A stretch of 64,000 nucleotides of DNA from JAWKZG01 sp041396125 (GCA_041396125.1 JAWKZG010000012.1:62001-126000); one strand, 5' to 3'; shown: positions 8,211 to 18,363, numbered from the stretch's first letter. Notes: generated by a model not told the origin, from the sequence alone. Translations and numbers: made by a program.

Positions 8211-8634
8211 TACAGCCGCCGGCGACCCGACCGGCCAGATAATAGCGTGGCGGCTCTAGTGATGCAGCAATGCGGGCCTGGCCGACATTGAGCACGAAAT
8301 CGCTCATATGATCCTGCAGAAACGGATGATTTGCGCCGGCTTCACCGGCTTGCAGATCGGTGCCGATGTGTTCGATATTGCGCAGGGTATCCACTACTTG
8401 CTGCTGCTGCACCGCTTGTCCGGCAGCACTGTCTGCCATCATCTGATCCAGTAGCTGGAGCTGAAACGCCAGTTTATCCATGCTGGAGCGCAGCTCTGCT
8501 GTGCTGACATATTTAAAATCCGGCGGGTAGGTGACCTTGCGGACCAGGGCCGCTGTATCACCGCAGGCGCTGAGGCCGGCGAACAGAGAAAAGCCGAGTA
8601 CAAGCACTATCGTGCGGAGAGCGAATGGCGTCAT
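8185..8634 (-). CDS. Small c-type cytochrome lipoprotein, cytochrome c'-like layout
   Basis: 149 residues. A lipoprotein signal peptide ends in LSAC (Cys24), so the protein is probably lipid-anchored in the periplasm. A single CINCH haem-attachment motif sits at residues 141-145, five residues from the end of the chain, with a helical body before it. A C-terminal CxxCH after about 120 helical residues is the class II (cytochrome c') architecture, but I did not recognise a named subfamily. It could carry electrons or bind small gases. It follows the ABC-transporter run by 55 bp on the same strand and overlaps the convergent hypF tail. Confidence 0.7.
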   Translation of the reverse strand: MTPFALRTIVLVLGFSLFAGLSACGDTAALVRKVTYPPDFKYVSTAELRSSMDKLAFQLQLLDQMMADSAAGQAVQQQQVVDTLRNIEHIGTDLQAGEAGANHPFLQDHMSDFVLNVGQARIAASLEPPRYYLAGRVAGGCINCHKVNR

Positions 8635-8689
8635 GCGGATGATTCCTCACAGTGAGTTGGCAAGGTCGCTTTACTGTTTCGGGGCGCGT

Positions 8690-9811
8690 TCAGTCTAGCG
8701 CCAGACGTTTGCGAAACAGGCTTAATGTCAGCATAAAAAATACCACGCCGATGAGAATAATGATCAGAAAACGTGGCCAGACTACATCGAAGCCGGCACC
8801 GCGATACAAAATAGCCTGGGCGAAATTGACAAAATGCGTGGTCGGCGCAGCCAGCATGATGGTCTGTATGCTGGCAGGCATACTATCGAATGGGGTGGTA
8901 CCGCCGGACAGCATTTGCAGGGGCACGATAACCAGAATCATCAGTAAACCAAGTTGCGGCATGGAACGGGCGAACGTACCGAGAAATATCCCGATAGAGG
9001 TGGTCGAAAACAGATGCAGCGCGGCCCCGAGCAGAAACAGCGACACCGAGCCAGCAATGGGCACCTGCAACAGCTGCTGTACCACCAGCCATAGCCCCGC
9101 AGCGGCTGCCACCAGTACGACCAGACCATTGGCCCAGATTTTAGCCAGCATGATCTCGGCCGGCGTGAGCGGCATTACCAGCAGATGCTCCAGGGTACCG
9201 TGTTCGCGTTCTCGGATCAGCGCCGCGCCGGTCAGGACAATCGATAATAAAGTAATGTTATTAATGATTTCCATGACAGCACCAAACCAGGTGCTGGTCA
9301 GATTAGGGTTGAATTTTACCCGTGTGGTCAGCGTGATCGGCAACTCGGTTGTGCTTTGTCGGCGTTGCACAAAGCTGTTGATTTCAGCGCTGGCAATGCT
9401 CTGAATATAACTGGCACCGATAAAGGCCTGGCTCATTTGCGTAGCGTCGATATTGACCTGGATAGTGGGCTGACGGCCAGCCAGCACATCGCGCTCAAAC
9501 CCTGGCGGTATATCCAGCACGAAAGTGTAATCGCCGTTGTCCATGCCGTTGTCGGCAGCCGCCAGATCGACGATGACGGGCGGCGCGAAATAAGGGTCGT
9601 AAAAGGCGTTGATAATCCGGTTTGAGAGCGGGGAACGATCTTCATCCACAACAGCTATAGGCGCGTTATGCAACTCTTGCGAAGCCCCGGTTGCGACGCT
9701 GTAAACCCCGCCGGTAAAAGCCCATACAATCAGGATCAGCAAGACCTTATCAAACCACAGGCTGCGCAGCTCTTTGAAACCGAGACGATAGATATTGCTC
9801 AGACGCGGCAT
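8690..9811 (-). CDS. ABC-2 type transporter permease (YhhJ/YbhR-like)
   Basis: 373 residues: one N-terminal membrane segment, a large extracytoplasmic domain (about 50-180, containing DATQMSQAFIGASYIQ) and five C-terminal membrane segments, the layout of ABC-2 permeases found with RbbA-type ATPases. RERGHGT-like segment EREHGTLEHLLVMPL is the conserved cytoplasmic loop. It starts 2 bp after the double-ATPase gene ends, so the two are translated together. Probable exporter of a drug, lipid or peptide; substrate unknown. The 55-bp gap to the cytochrome gene downstream may be the operon end. Confidence 0.9.
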   Translation of the reverse strand: MPRLSNIYRLGFKELRSLWFDKVLLILIVWAFTGGVYSVATGASQELHNAPIAVVDEDRSPLSNRIINAFYDPYFAPPVIVDLAAADNGMDNGDYTFVLDIPPGFERDVLAGRQPTIQVNIDATQMSQAFIGASYIQSIASAEINSFVQRRQSTTELPITLTTRVKFNPNLTSTWFGAVMEIINNITLLSIVLTGAALIREREHGTLEHLLVMPLTPAEIMLAKIWANGLVVLVAAAAGLWLVVQQLLQVPIAGSVSLFLLGAALHLFSTTSIGIFLGTFARSMPQLGLLMILVIVPLQMLSGGTTPFDSMPASIQTIMLAAPTTHFVNFAQAILYRGAGFDVVWPRFLIIILIGVVFFMLTLSLFRKRLALD

Positions 9812-9813
9812 GT

Positions 9814-12624
9814 TCAGTCCTCCTGCTTGTTCAATGACACCAGGGCCAGCAGTGTCAGTACAGGAATGAAGGCTGCCAGGGCCAGCAACGGGCCATAGAG
9901 TTCACTCAGTCCTACTGCTTTGGTGAAAATCCCGCGGCTGATAACCAGGAAATAAGTGGTCGGGAATAGCTGCCCGATGATTGCGCCAATACCTTCCTGT
10001 GCCGCCGCCGGGGTGGTTATGCCGGAGAAATTGATAGCTACCAGCATGGTGGCGATAGCCGTACCGGCCAGGGCAGCGACCTGCGTACGGGTGAAAGCGG
10101 ATACCAGCAGCCCCAGTCCGGTGGTGGCGGTCACATAGAGCAGCGCCGCCCCGCTCAGCACCAGCAGACTGCCTTTGAGCGGCACCCCGAATACTGTCAC
10201 CGACAGCAGCACTAAACCAAAGAAATTCAGCAGGCTGATGCCAATATAGGGCAGTTGCTTGCCGACCAGAAATTCAAACCGGGTCACCGGGGTGGCGTAC
10301 AGATTGGTGATCGAGCCCAGTTCTTTCTCGCGCACGACACCCAGCGCCATCAGGATAGCCGGAATGAATACCAGCAGCAGCGGAATAACTGCGGGCACCA
10401 TGGCATAAATACTTTTGAAGTCCTGATTGTAGCGATAGCGAAATTCGAGCTTGGCCGGCAGCAGTGACAGCGTCTGACCCTGCGTGCGAAGCGCCAGACC
10501 GGTCAGGTAATCAAGGTGCAGCCCCTGCATATAGCCACGGATAGTCTCGCCACGAAAGGGCATGGCACCATCAATCCAGACGCCGATTTCCGGTGTCCGG
10601 CCGCGTTGCAGATCCTTGCCATAAGCGGGTGGAATCTCCAGCGCCAGACTCAGTTCACCGCTGCGCATACGGCGTTCCAGCTCGGCTTCATCGTGCAATG
10701 GCGGGCGCTCGATAAAATAGCGCGAACCCGCCATATTCTGGATATAGTCGCGGCTTTCCGGGCTTTGATCGCGGTCCAGTACAGCGAACGCCAGATTCTC
10801 GACATCGAAATTAATGCCATACCCGAGAATGAACAGCAGCAGCACCGAACCGCCCAGTGCGAAAGCCAGCCGGATCGGATCGCGCAGTAGTTCCAGACTT
10901 TCGCGCCGGGCATAGCCGAACAGACGCAGCAGGCTGAAAGCACTGTTGCGAGGGCGGGCGGCGTCGGCCGCTGCTGCGGGTGCCGGGAGTGATACCGGCG
11001 TGGGTGGTGTCTCTTGCGGGGCTGGCTGCCCGGCTCCGCTGGCTTGTTCAAGATAATCGATAAACGCGTCTTCCAGCGTTGTTTTGCCACAAGCTGCCTG
11101 CAACGCCTGTGGTGTATCACTGGCCAGCACCCGGCCGGCGTGCATCAGTGAAATGCGGTCGCAGCGGGCAGCTTCATTCATGAAATGGGTCGAGACGAAA
11201 ATCGTGACACCATCTTTGCGGGACAGATCGATCAGCAGTTTCCAGAAGGCATCCCGCGCCACCGGGTCAACGCCGGAGGTCGGCTCGTCCAGGATCAGCA
11301 TCTCCGGTTGATGGATAATTGCTACCGCTAGTGACAGACGCTGGCGAATACCGAGCGGCAGACTGGCCGCCAGGGTATCGAGTTGCTCCTCAAGTTCAAA
11401 CCGTTGTACCAACTCGGCAATGCGAGCGGGAATGTGCTCGGCCGGCAGATGAAACAACTGCGCGTGCAGCAGCAGGTTCTGGCGTACTGTCAATTCGCTG
11501 TAAAGCGAAAAAGCCTGTGACATGAAACCGACCCGTTTGCGGGTGGCCAGATCATTGGCATTGACCGGCTGGCCAAACAGCGCCGCTTCGCCCTCGCTGG
11601 CCGCCAGCAAGCCGGTCAGCATTTTCATGGTAGTGGTTTTGCCACAGCCGTTGGAGCCGAGAAAACCGAAAATTTCACCGCGCTTGATGGTGAAACTGAC
11701 ATGATCGACAGCGCAGAAATCGCCGAAACGCTTGGTCAGACCACGGGCTTCAATAGCGGGCGGGCCGTCGCCGTCAGGCTGGCGTGGCGGCACCACCAGC
11801 GTCTGATGGCCAGCCCGTTTGCTGGCAGGCAGCAATTGAATAAACGTGGCATCCAGATTATCGGTGCCGGTACGGGTTTTCAGCGCCTGCGGACTGCCGC
11901 TGGCCAGTACCTGGCCTTCATCCATGGCCACCAGCCAGTCGAATCCTTCAGCTTCATCCATATAAGCGGTCGCGATCAGCACGCTCATCGGGCTGGTGAC
12001 GCCGGGCTGGCTTTGCCGCCGTTCCCGCAGGCGTTGGATCAGCTCCCAGAACTGCCGTCGCGAGAGGGGATCGACGCCGGTGGTAGGTTCGTCCAGAATC
12101 AGCAGATCGGGGTCATGGATCAGCGCGCAGCACAGCCCCAGTTTCTGCTTCATGCCGCCGGAGAGCTTGCCGGCCGGGCGGTCGCGAAACGGAGCCAGAC
12201 CGGTGCTGGCAAGCAGTTCCGCAATACGCTGTTCGCGCTCTGCACGCTGCTGGCCGAACAGTCGGGCGAAAAAATCAATATTCTCGAAGACCGACAGGCT
12301 CATATACAGGTTTTTGCCCAGACCCTGCGGCATATACGCGATCCGCGGGCAAACCCGGGCGCGGTGACGGGACTGGCGCATATCACCTCCCAGCACCTGC
12401 ACCGTACCGGTCTGGATTTTGCGCACCCCGGCCAGCAGTGCCAGCACACTGGATTTGCCGACCCCGTCCGGGCCGATAAAGCCCACCATGCAGCCGGCCG
12501 GAATCGTCAGACTGATGTTGTCGACAGCCTGGGTAGCACCGTAGCGATGACTAAGATCCTGCAGAAGGGCGACCGGGGCTACAGTGTCCGATGCGATCGC
12601 TCTTGCGGGGACTGACGTATTCAC
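9814..12624 (-). CDS. RbbA-like fused ATPase-ATPase-permease
   Basis: 936 residues. Two ABC ATPase domains are followed by an ABC-2 permease. Domain 1 has Walker A GPDGVGKSS, signature LSGGMKQKL and Walker B LLILDEPTTGVD. Domain 2 (from about residue 290) has Walker A GSNGCGKTT and Walker B MLILDEPTSGVD, but a signature of LPLGI, as I recall for this family. The permease domain (about 560-936) has one membrane segment, a large loop and five C-terminal segments. E. coli RbbA was described as ribosome-associated; many homologues sit, as here, with an HlyD adaptor and a second permease and are more likely exporters. It overlaps the HlyD gene by 4 bp (ATGA). Confidence 0.92.
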   Translation of the reverse strand: MNTSVPARAIASDTVAPVALLQDLSHRYGATQAVDNISLTIPAGCMVGFIGPDGVGKSSVLALLAGVRKIQTGTVQVLGGDMRQSRHRARVCPRIAYMPQGLGKNLYMSLSVFENIDFFARLFGQQRAEREQRIAELLASTGLAPFRDRPAGKLSGGMKQKLGLCCALIHDPDLLILDEPTTGVDPLSRRQFWELIQRLRERRQSQPGVTSPMSVLIATAYMDEAEGFDWLVAMDEGQVLASGSPQALKTRTGTDNLDATFIQLLPASKRAGHQTLVVPPRQPDGDGPPAIEARGLTKRFGDFCAVDHVSFTIKRGEIFGFLGSNGCGKTTTMKMLTGLLAASEGEAALFGQPVNANDLATRKRVGFMSQAFSLYSELTVRQNLLLHAQLFHLPAEHIPARIAELVQRFELEEQLDTLAASLPLGIRQRLSLAVAIIHQPEMLILDEPTSGVDPVARDAFWKLLIDLSRKDGVTIFVSTHFMNEAARCDRISLMHAGRVLASDTPQALQAACGKTTLEDAFIDYLEQASGAGQPAPQETPPTPVSLPAPAAAADAARPRNSAFSLLRLFGYARRESLELLRDPIRLAFALGGSVLLLFILGYGINFDVENLAFAVLDRDQSPESRDYIQNMAGSRYFIERPPLHDEAELERRMRSGELSLALEIPPAYGKDLQRGRTPEIGVWIDGAMPFRGETIRGYMQGLHLDYLTGLALRTQGQTLSLLPAKLEFRYRYNQDFKSIYAMVPAVIPLLLVFIPAILMALGVVREKELGSITNLYATPVTRFEFLVGKQLPYIGISLLNFFGLVLLSVTVFGVPLKGSLLVLSGAALLYVTATTGLGLLVSAFTRTQVAALAGTAIATMLVAINFSGITTPAAAQEGIGAIIGQLFPTTYFLVISRGIFTKAVGLSELYGPLLALAAFIPVLTLLALVSLNKQED

Positions 12625-13598
12625 AATAACTCAGGTGGCGGTTGTAACTGGGCGGGCCATGAAGCAGTGTCGTCAAGCCGTATATACGCCACGCCAGGTA
12701 CACCGGTTTTGACGATATTCTTATAGCGCGCCAGTAATTCGGGGGCAATTTTGACCTTGACCCGGAACATCAGCTTCTCCCGCTCAGTCTGGGTTTCCAC
12801 CGACTTGGGCGTGAACTGGGAACGGGCGGCAACGAAAGTGACCCGGGCCGGCACTGGTTTATCCGGCAGGGCATCGAACACAATACGGGCCTCGGCACCG
12901 ATAGCCACCTGATTGGCTTCCAGGGTTGGCAGGTAAATCGACATATACACGTCAGTCAGATCGAGTACGACCAGTACCTTGCCGCCGGTCCCAAGTACTT
13001 CGCCCGGTTCGGCCAGACGGTACAGTACCCGGCAGTCGCAGGGTGATTTAAGCACGCTGTCTTCCAGCTCTGATTTAATACCCTCAGCCACGGCAATGGC
13101 CGCTTCTATGGCCGACTGCGCTTCTGTCACCTTGGCCTGAGCTGCGGTCAGTGCGGCTTCAGCGCTTAGTTTGCGGGTCTGGTCACTATCGAATTTTTCG
13201 CGCGTGATATAACCTTTTTGCAATAAATTGGCAGAACGATCAAACTCGTTAATCGCATAGGTCAGCTCGCTCTGGCGCTGTGCCACCAGGGCGCTGGCGC
13301 TCAACATCGCGTTGCGGGCCTGGTTGATGCCGGCCTCGGCCTGACGCAGATTCGCCTGCAAGGTTTTGGTGTCCATGCGGGCCAGAATCTGGCCGGTTTC
13401 GATCCAGTCACCTTCATCGACCAGAATTTCAGCAATCCGGCCCTGCAGCTTGGTGGCAATGTCGATTTCAGTGGCTTCCAGACGGCCATTACCGGCCACA
13501 AAACCTGGTGGCAGAGTCGCCTGTTGCGATTGCCACCAGACATACCCGCCCGCCCCGAGAGCGCCCAGTGCCAGTAATAAAAATAATAACTTACGCAT
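12621..13598 (-). CDS. HlyD-family periplasmic adaptor
   Basis: 325 residues. An N-terminal membrane anchor (about 4-22) is followed by a barrel-sandwich half (GRIAEILVDEGDWIETGQ), a long helical coiled-coil hairpin (about 90-180), the second lipoyl half and a C-terminal beta-barrel. This is the membrane-fusion protein that links an inner-membrane ABC exporter to an outer-membrane channel; the closest context is YhiI/YbhG with RbbA/YbhF. It overlaps the downstream ATPase by 4 bp and lies 14 bp after the patatin gene. No outer-membrane factor is encoded in the window, so a TolC-like protein would have to come from elsewhere. Confidence 0.92.
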   Translation of the reverse strand: MRKLLFLLLALGALGAGGYVWWQSQQATLPPGFVAGNGRLEATEIDIATKLQGRIAEILVDEGDWIETGQILARMDTKTLQANLRQAEAGINQARNAMLSASALVAQRQSELTYAINEFDRSANLLQKGYITREKFDSDQTRKLSAEAALTAAQAKVTEAQSAIEAAIAVAEGIKSELEDSVLKSPCDCRVLYRLAEPGEVLGTGGKVLVVLDLTDVYMSIYLPTLEANQVAIGAEARIVFDALPDKPVPARVTFVAARSQFTPKSVETQTEREKLMFRVKVKIAPELLARYKNIVKTGVPGVAYIRLDDTASWPAQLQPPPELL

Positions 13599-13612
13599 AT
13601 TTCACCATCACA

Positions 13613-14647
13613 TCATTGAGTATTTTGCCGGTGTTTCCCGGTGTGTGCCGCTGCCAACGCATCACGACCGTCATGGTAGCCGAGTTCGATGCGCTGCTGA
13701 ATCGCTGCGCGGGAGAAATCAGCCGGCCCGCCTATGTCGACATTGTGCGTGTTGCTGACCACCAGTAATCGGTCGATATGACGATAGTTGAGGAGTTTGC
13801 GGTAGGCTGGTAATTGGCGCACTGGACTGTCAGCGGGCAGCGCCTGATCGATTTCACCCATCAGCTCAATCATACCGTTGACGGCGTGGAACAGTTTGAG
13901 ATCCAGTTTTAGCTTGCTGGCAAAAATGATCTCGAAAGTGCGTTCCAGCACATCCATGAACTGTTCGGGCACCGGTGCAGTTTGCCGGAAGGCGTCGATC
14001 ACGATGAGCTCACGGCTTACATCTGCAGCACCGGGTGCCAACTGCTCCAGGGCATTGATAGCGGCTCGTAACGGGGTGTTGGAGACCAGCCCGCCATCCC
14101 AATAGACCTGCCCGTCGATCGTTGTGGGGGGGAAGGCAGGCGGCAAGCTGCCGCTGGCTATAATATGTTCTACGCTGAGCCCCTGGCGGTTGTTGAACTC
14201 CATTAATTCGCCGGTTTCCACATTAACCGCGGTGACAGCAACGAAGGTGCTGCTGTTGTTTAAACGATCAAAATCAACCCACTGCAGGAGGGACTCGCGC
14301 AGCGGTCCGGTATCATAAACACTGCTTGCCAGCCACGGCGCAGCGAGATAATCCGGCTTGATCCGGTACATGGCGTCATTGCCGAACACCGCCAGATTGG
14401 CCTGAACCGCAGCTGGCAGGAACGGCGTCACCGGCAGGGTCAGTCGTTCCCACATTTGACCCAGGGCGCTCATCGGATCGTCTTTTGCGCCCACCAGCAC
14501 GGCAGCGGCGAAGGCTCCAATGGAAACACCGGTGACGACGTCGGGCTGGAAATTACCCTGTTCATAAAATGCTTTGAGAACGCCATATTCGTAGGCACCA
14601 AGCGCACCGCCACCCTGCAAGGCCAGCGCTGTGAGTTTGCGCTTCAT
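13613..14647 (-). CDS. Patatin-like phospholipase
   Basis: 344 residues. The patatin Ser-Asp dyad is intact: oxyanion loop QGGGALGAYE, nucleophile elbow GVSIG (Ser42) and DGG (Asp184). No signal peptide or beta-barrel domain is present, so it is a cytoplasmic or membrane-surface acyl hydrolase rather than an autotransporter. Members close to this type are often found beside PHA genes, and some patatins bind PHA granules; a role in lipid or granule turnover is inference. It overlaps the upstream alpha/beta hydrolase gene by 4 bp. Confidence 0.9.
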   Translation of the reverse strand: MKRKLTALALQGGGALGAYEYGVLKAFYEQGNFQPDVVTGVSIGAFAAAVLVGAKDDPMSALGQMWERLTLPVTPFLPAAVQANLAVFGNDAMYRIKPDYLAAPWLASSVYDTGPLRESLLQWVDFDRLNNSSTFVAVTAVNVETGELMEFNNRQGLSVEHIIASGSLPPAFPPTTIDGQVYWDGGLVSNTPLRAAINALEQLAPGAADVSRELIVIDAFRQTAPVPEQFMDVLERTFEIIFASKLKLDLKLFHAVNGMIELMGEIDQALPADSPVRQLPAYRKLLNYRHIDRLLVVSNTHNVDIGGPADFSRAAIQQRIELGYHDGRDALAAAHTGKHRQNTQ

Positions 14648-15786
14648 GCAGATTCCGCACCGCCAGCCGCGATCCAGCGTGCAATACCGGGCCAGTATTC
14701 GGTGAGCGTTCGGGCACCCATGAACAAACCGATATGACCACCTGGAGCCAGGGTTTTAACGATTTGCGCCGGTGCTGTGCTCAGATACTTGTCGGCGTCG
14801 AACACCTGCTCGCGGGTGGTGATGTCATCCGCTGCTCCGGCTAGCAGATACACCGGGCAGCTTATCGCTTTTAGCGACAGACGCTGGCCGAGGCCGACAA
14901 ACTGGCCTTTGGCCAGGCGGTTTTCCTTGAACAACTGGGTGATCGCCTGCAGATACCAGCGTCCCGGCAGATCGAGGGGATTTTCGTACCAGCGCGAAAA
15001 GGCTTCTTCTTTGTCAAGATAGGCCGGGTCGTCGATATGCTCGTAAAGATCAATGTATTTATCGACGTATTGCTTATCGGGGTGCATGTTCTTCCAGCCC
15101 TGCAGCATGAACTTGCCCCGCATCAAACCGCCGCCGAGTTCGACCAGATGCTCATAAAAACCGGTCGGCAGCTGGTTGACCATCTGTTTGATCGGACCGT
15201 TGCCGGCGGCGGTGTCGATCGGTGCGCCGGCCAGCACCAGGGTGCGCACTTTATGCGGATAACGGGCGGCGTACATGGCTGTCATCCAGCCGCCCTGACA
15301 CAATCCGACCAGATTGACGCTGCCACCCAGATCATCGACACAGACATTGAGCTCGGCCAGATAATTATCGATGTCATAATCTTTCATCTCCGGCGTGGCG
15401 CTGTTCCAGTCGGTCACCAGCACCCGCTGCAGGCCATTGCCGAGCAGCGTTTCGACCAGGCTCTGGCCCTGCTGGTAGTCGGCGATGGTTGCACTATGCC
15501 CGGCGTAGGGGGCATCAATAAGAGTGGGGACAATCGTGCTGTCTGTGCTGTCAGGCGCAGTGGAAAAATCACGCAGTTTCAGCGTATGCAACTCCAGCAG
15601 CACCTTGTTCGGGGTGGCGAAAGCGGGTTGTAAACCATGGTCGATCTTCTCGGCTTCAGCCAGAAATTTGAGATTGTCATTAAACAACCGCCATTCCTGC
15701 TCGGCCATTGTAGCCGCCGCCGTGAACGGCCAGAAATAAGGGACGCTGTTCTCGGCGAGCGCATGATGAGAGGTTTTCGTAGCCAT
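14644..15786 (-). CDS. PhaC/PHA-depolymerase superfamily alpha/beta hydrolase
   Basis: 380 residues. It belongs to the alpha/beta hydrolase group that includes PHA synthases and intracellular PHA depolymerases. The nucleophile elbow is GLCQGG with Cys163 in place of serine, as in PHA synthases. GAADDITT supplies the acid and GGHIGLFMG the histidine. It is shorter than PhaC (about 600) and lacks PhaC's N-terminal domain, so I favour a depolymerase, thioesterase or accessory role over polymer synthesis. The true PhaC is at the start of the same gene run. Its ATG overlaps the ATPase stop codon as TAATG, suggesting coupled translation. Confidence 0.8.
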   Translation of the reverse strand: MATKTSHHALAENSVPYFWPFTAAATMAEQEWRLFNDNLKFLAEAEKIDHGLQPAFATPNKVLLELHTLKLRDFSTAPDSTDSTIVPTLIDAPYAGHSATIADYQQGQSLVETLLGNGLQRVLVTDWNSATPEMKDYDIDNYLAELNVCVDDLGGSVNLVGLCQGGWMTAMYAARYPHKVRTLVLAGAPIDTAAGNGPIKQMVNQLPTGFYEHLVELGGGLMRGKFMLQGWKNMHPDKQYVDKYIDLYEHIDDPAYLDKEEAFSRWYENPLDLPGRWYLQAITQLFKENRLAKGQFVGLGQRLSLKAISCPVYLLAGAADDITTREQVFDADKYLSTAPAQIVKTLAPGGHIGLFMGARTLTEYWPGIARWIAAGGAESA

Positions 15787-18334
15787 TAGTATTCTCCTGA
15801 TGAACCCTTGGCAGGCCCCTGGCGGGGTGTGTCATGCGGGTGGTGAAATGAGGTTTTGAGGGTGGCCAAAAACCGCCGCTGATGCGGTGCTTCCCGGCGC
15901 AAGTGGCGGTAGACAGCGAGTTTGGTCAGATCTGCCAGTAGCATCCAGGCCAGCGCGTACAACCAGATCAGACCAATATACGTCCAGGAGATCGGCGCGA
16001 CGAACCAGCCGAAAGCAGCAATCAGAACGGCGATTAATTGGGTGCTGAAAATCGCACCGAGCAGGATGGGTGCCGGATACGGCTTGGCAAAAAACGGTCG
16101 ATGGCTGCGTGCTACCAGCAGGGTCAGATGCCCGGCTACCGCCAGTTTCAGGAAAATCACGGTTTGCAGTTCGGCCAGGCTCAGCCCGAGCCATGATGTG
16201 CTGATGATTAACAGCAGAAAAGTCGATGCGACACCGAGCACACCAAGCACCGAAGCCACGGCCAGCACCCGGTGCATGTCCCAGCGCACCGGCCGCGACT
16301 CCAGCCAGGTGTTGTCCTTGGCGATAGTCATGATTGGCAGATCGTTTAACAGCGCCAGTAAAATAATCATGACGGCAGTGATGGGATAAAAACCGTAGAT
16401 CAGAATGGCCAGCACCATAAAAATCATGATGCGGATCGTCTCGGTGATGCGGTAAATAGCGTAGGCGTTCATGCGCTGGAAAATCCGCCGCGCCTCTTCC
16501 ACAGCCCGCACGATAACCTCCAGCCCCGGTGCTGTCAGCACCAGGTCAGCCGCCGCACGGGCGGCATCGGTCGCACCCGAGACGGCGATACCGACATCAG
16601 CCTGTTTCAAGGCCGGGGCGTCGTTCACGCCATCGCCGGTCATCCCGACCAGATGGCCTTGTCCCTGCAGTGTTTTGACCAGGGCAAATTTATGCTCGGG
16701 AAAAACCTGCGCGAAACCATCGGCCTGCGATAATTTCGAGGTGATTTCTGCGGCCAGTTTGCCGTCCGTGCTCAGGGCCAGCCGGTCAGCCGACAGAATA
16801 TGGCTGCCCAGACCAAGCTGGCTCGCGGTTTCGCGGGCGATGGCCAGATTATCGCCGGTGACCATTTTGATTTGCACGCCATGGTCGCGGGCCTGCTGGA
16901 TAGTTTCGCGGGCATCTTCACGCGGCGGGTCAAACAGCGGCAGCAAGCCCAAAAATCGCCATGGCCCGTCGACCGGTTGCTTATCCTGGCGAGCGACGCC
17001 CAGGGTTCGAAAGCCCTTGGCCGCGAGTTGGTTGACCTGTTGTTCGGCGCGGGCGCGGGTGGCAGGATCCAGCTGACAGAGCTGCAAAATGACCTGGGAG
17101 CGCCTTTGCTGACTTTGCAGGTGTTGCCTTTGGCATCGCGCACAGTGGCTTCGGTACGTTTGCTGACCGGGTCAAACGGGACAAAACGCTCTTGCTGATA
17201 AGCGTCCAGCACTTTGCCGTCGGTCAGAGCGGCCAGTATCGCCAGATCGATGGGATCATGATCCTCGGCCTTGGAGGCCAGGGCGGCGGCCAGGATCAAG
17301 TCCTGGTCAGCGGTGGCGGCAAAGCGTACCGGCTCGCCCAGAGTGAGTTTGTTCTGGGTCAGGGTACCGGTTTTGTCCGAGCACAGAATATCCATGCCGG
17401 CCATTTCCTCGATTGATTCCAGCCGGGAGACAATCGCTTTCATCTTCGACAGTGCCAGGGCACCGACGGCCATCGTTACCGACAGCACCGCCGGCATCGC
17501 TACAGGGATAGCCGCCACTGTAAGGATCAGCGCAAATTGAGCCAGTTCCAGCAGTGGCCACTGGCGCTCAAGGCCGACCAGCAACAGCACAGCCACCAGC
17601 ACCAGCGCCAGGTAAATCAGGTAATCGCCGATGTTCAGCACCGCCTGCTGAAAATGCGATACGCTTTTGGCTGTGCTCACCAGTCCGGCGGTTTTACCGA
17701 AATAAGTCTGCATGCCAGTGGCGCTTACCTGACCGATCATTTCGCCCTGCTTCACTACCGCACCGGAATACGCAGTATCGCCGGGCTTTTTGTCCACCGG
17801 CAGTGATTCACCGGTCAGCGCGGCCTGATCAATGCTGAGGTAATCGCCCTGTTGCAGGATGATATCGGCCGGCACCACATCGCCGAGCCGTAGCCGCACC
17901 ACATCACCGGGTACCAGTTCGCGTGCCGCGAGTTCGCACCAGTGTCCGTCGCGCAATACCCGGGCGCTTAATGCCAGGCTTTTTTTCAGCTGCGCGATGG
18001 CATTACCAGCCTGATATTCCTGCCAAAACCCCACCACAGCATTGAACACCAGCAGCACCAGAATAATAGCCAGATCTGCCCAATGACCGACAGCTGCGGA
18101 TAACACCGCTGCCACTTCGATCATCCACGGGATCGGCCCCCAGAAATAACCGAGCAGCTTGCGCAGCGGACTGATGGTGTGCTCGGCCAATTCGTTGGGG
18201 CCATAGTGCTGCAAGCGCTGCGTGGCCTCCTGCCCGGACAGGCCGGTCAGTGGCGTTGCTGGCGCTGGCGCTGGCTCGGCAGCAGTCTGGTCGGATGTGT
18301 GATTTTCGTTCGCCAGGGTGGAAGAAGACATCAT
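15786..18334 (-). pseudogene. Plasma-membrane H+-ATPase type P-type ATPase, frameshifted
   Basis: Two overlapping frames together give a complete P-type IIIA ATPase of about 849 residues. The N-terminal frame (from 18334) has the actuator TGES (174-177), phosphorylation motif DKTGT (Asp320) and runs to KGAP at residue 413. It then leaves the family sequence. The C-terminal frame picks up with QVILQLCQLDP and carries the hinge MVTGD, VGMTGDGVNDAPALKQADVG and six membrane segments. The shift is at the CCC of GCTCCCAGG (GGG at 17097-17099 on the + strand); one extra base there would restore the frame. It may be a true mutation, or a base-call error in a short homopolymer. Such pumps use ATP to export protons. 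It lies 29 bp after marC and shares TAATG with the next gene. Confidence 0.85.
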
Positions 18335-18363
18335 TATCTACGCTCCGAATTTCACGGTATGAC

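Noticed and set aside
8652..9404. 250-codon open frame antisense to the ABC-2 permease
   Set aside because: Overlaps a clear permease; its Ser/Arg-rich translation looks like an antisense artefact.
11701..12615. 304-codon open frame antisense to the RbbA-like gene
   Set aside because: Opposite strand of conserved ATPase motifs; composition is that of a shadow frame.
17090..17100. Programmed frameshift in the P-type ATPase as in copA
   Set aside because: The site lacks a standard XXXYYYZ slippery sequence, and no downstream structure was evident by eye; kept only as an alternative to mutation or base-call error.
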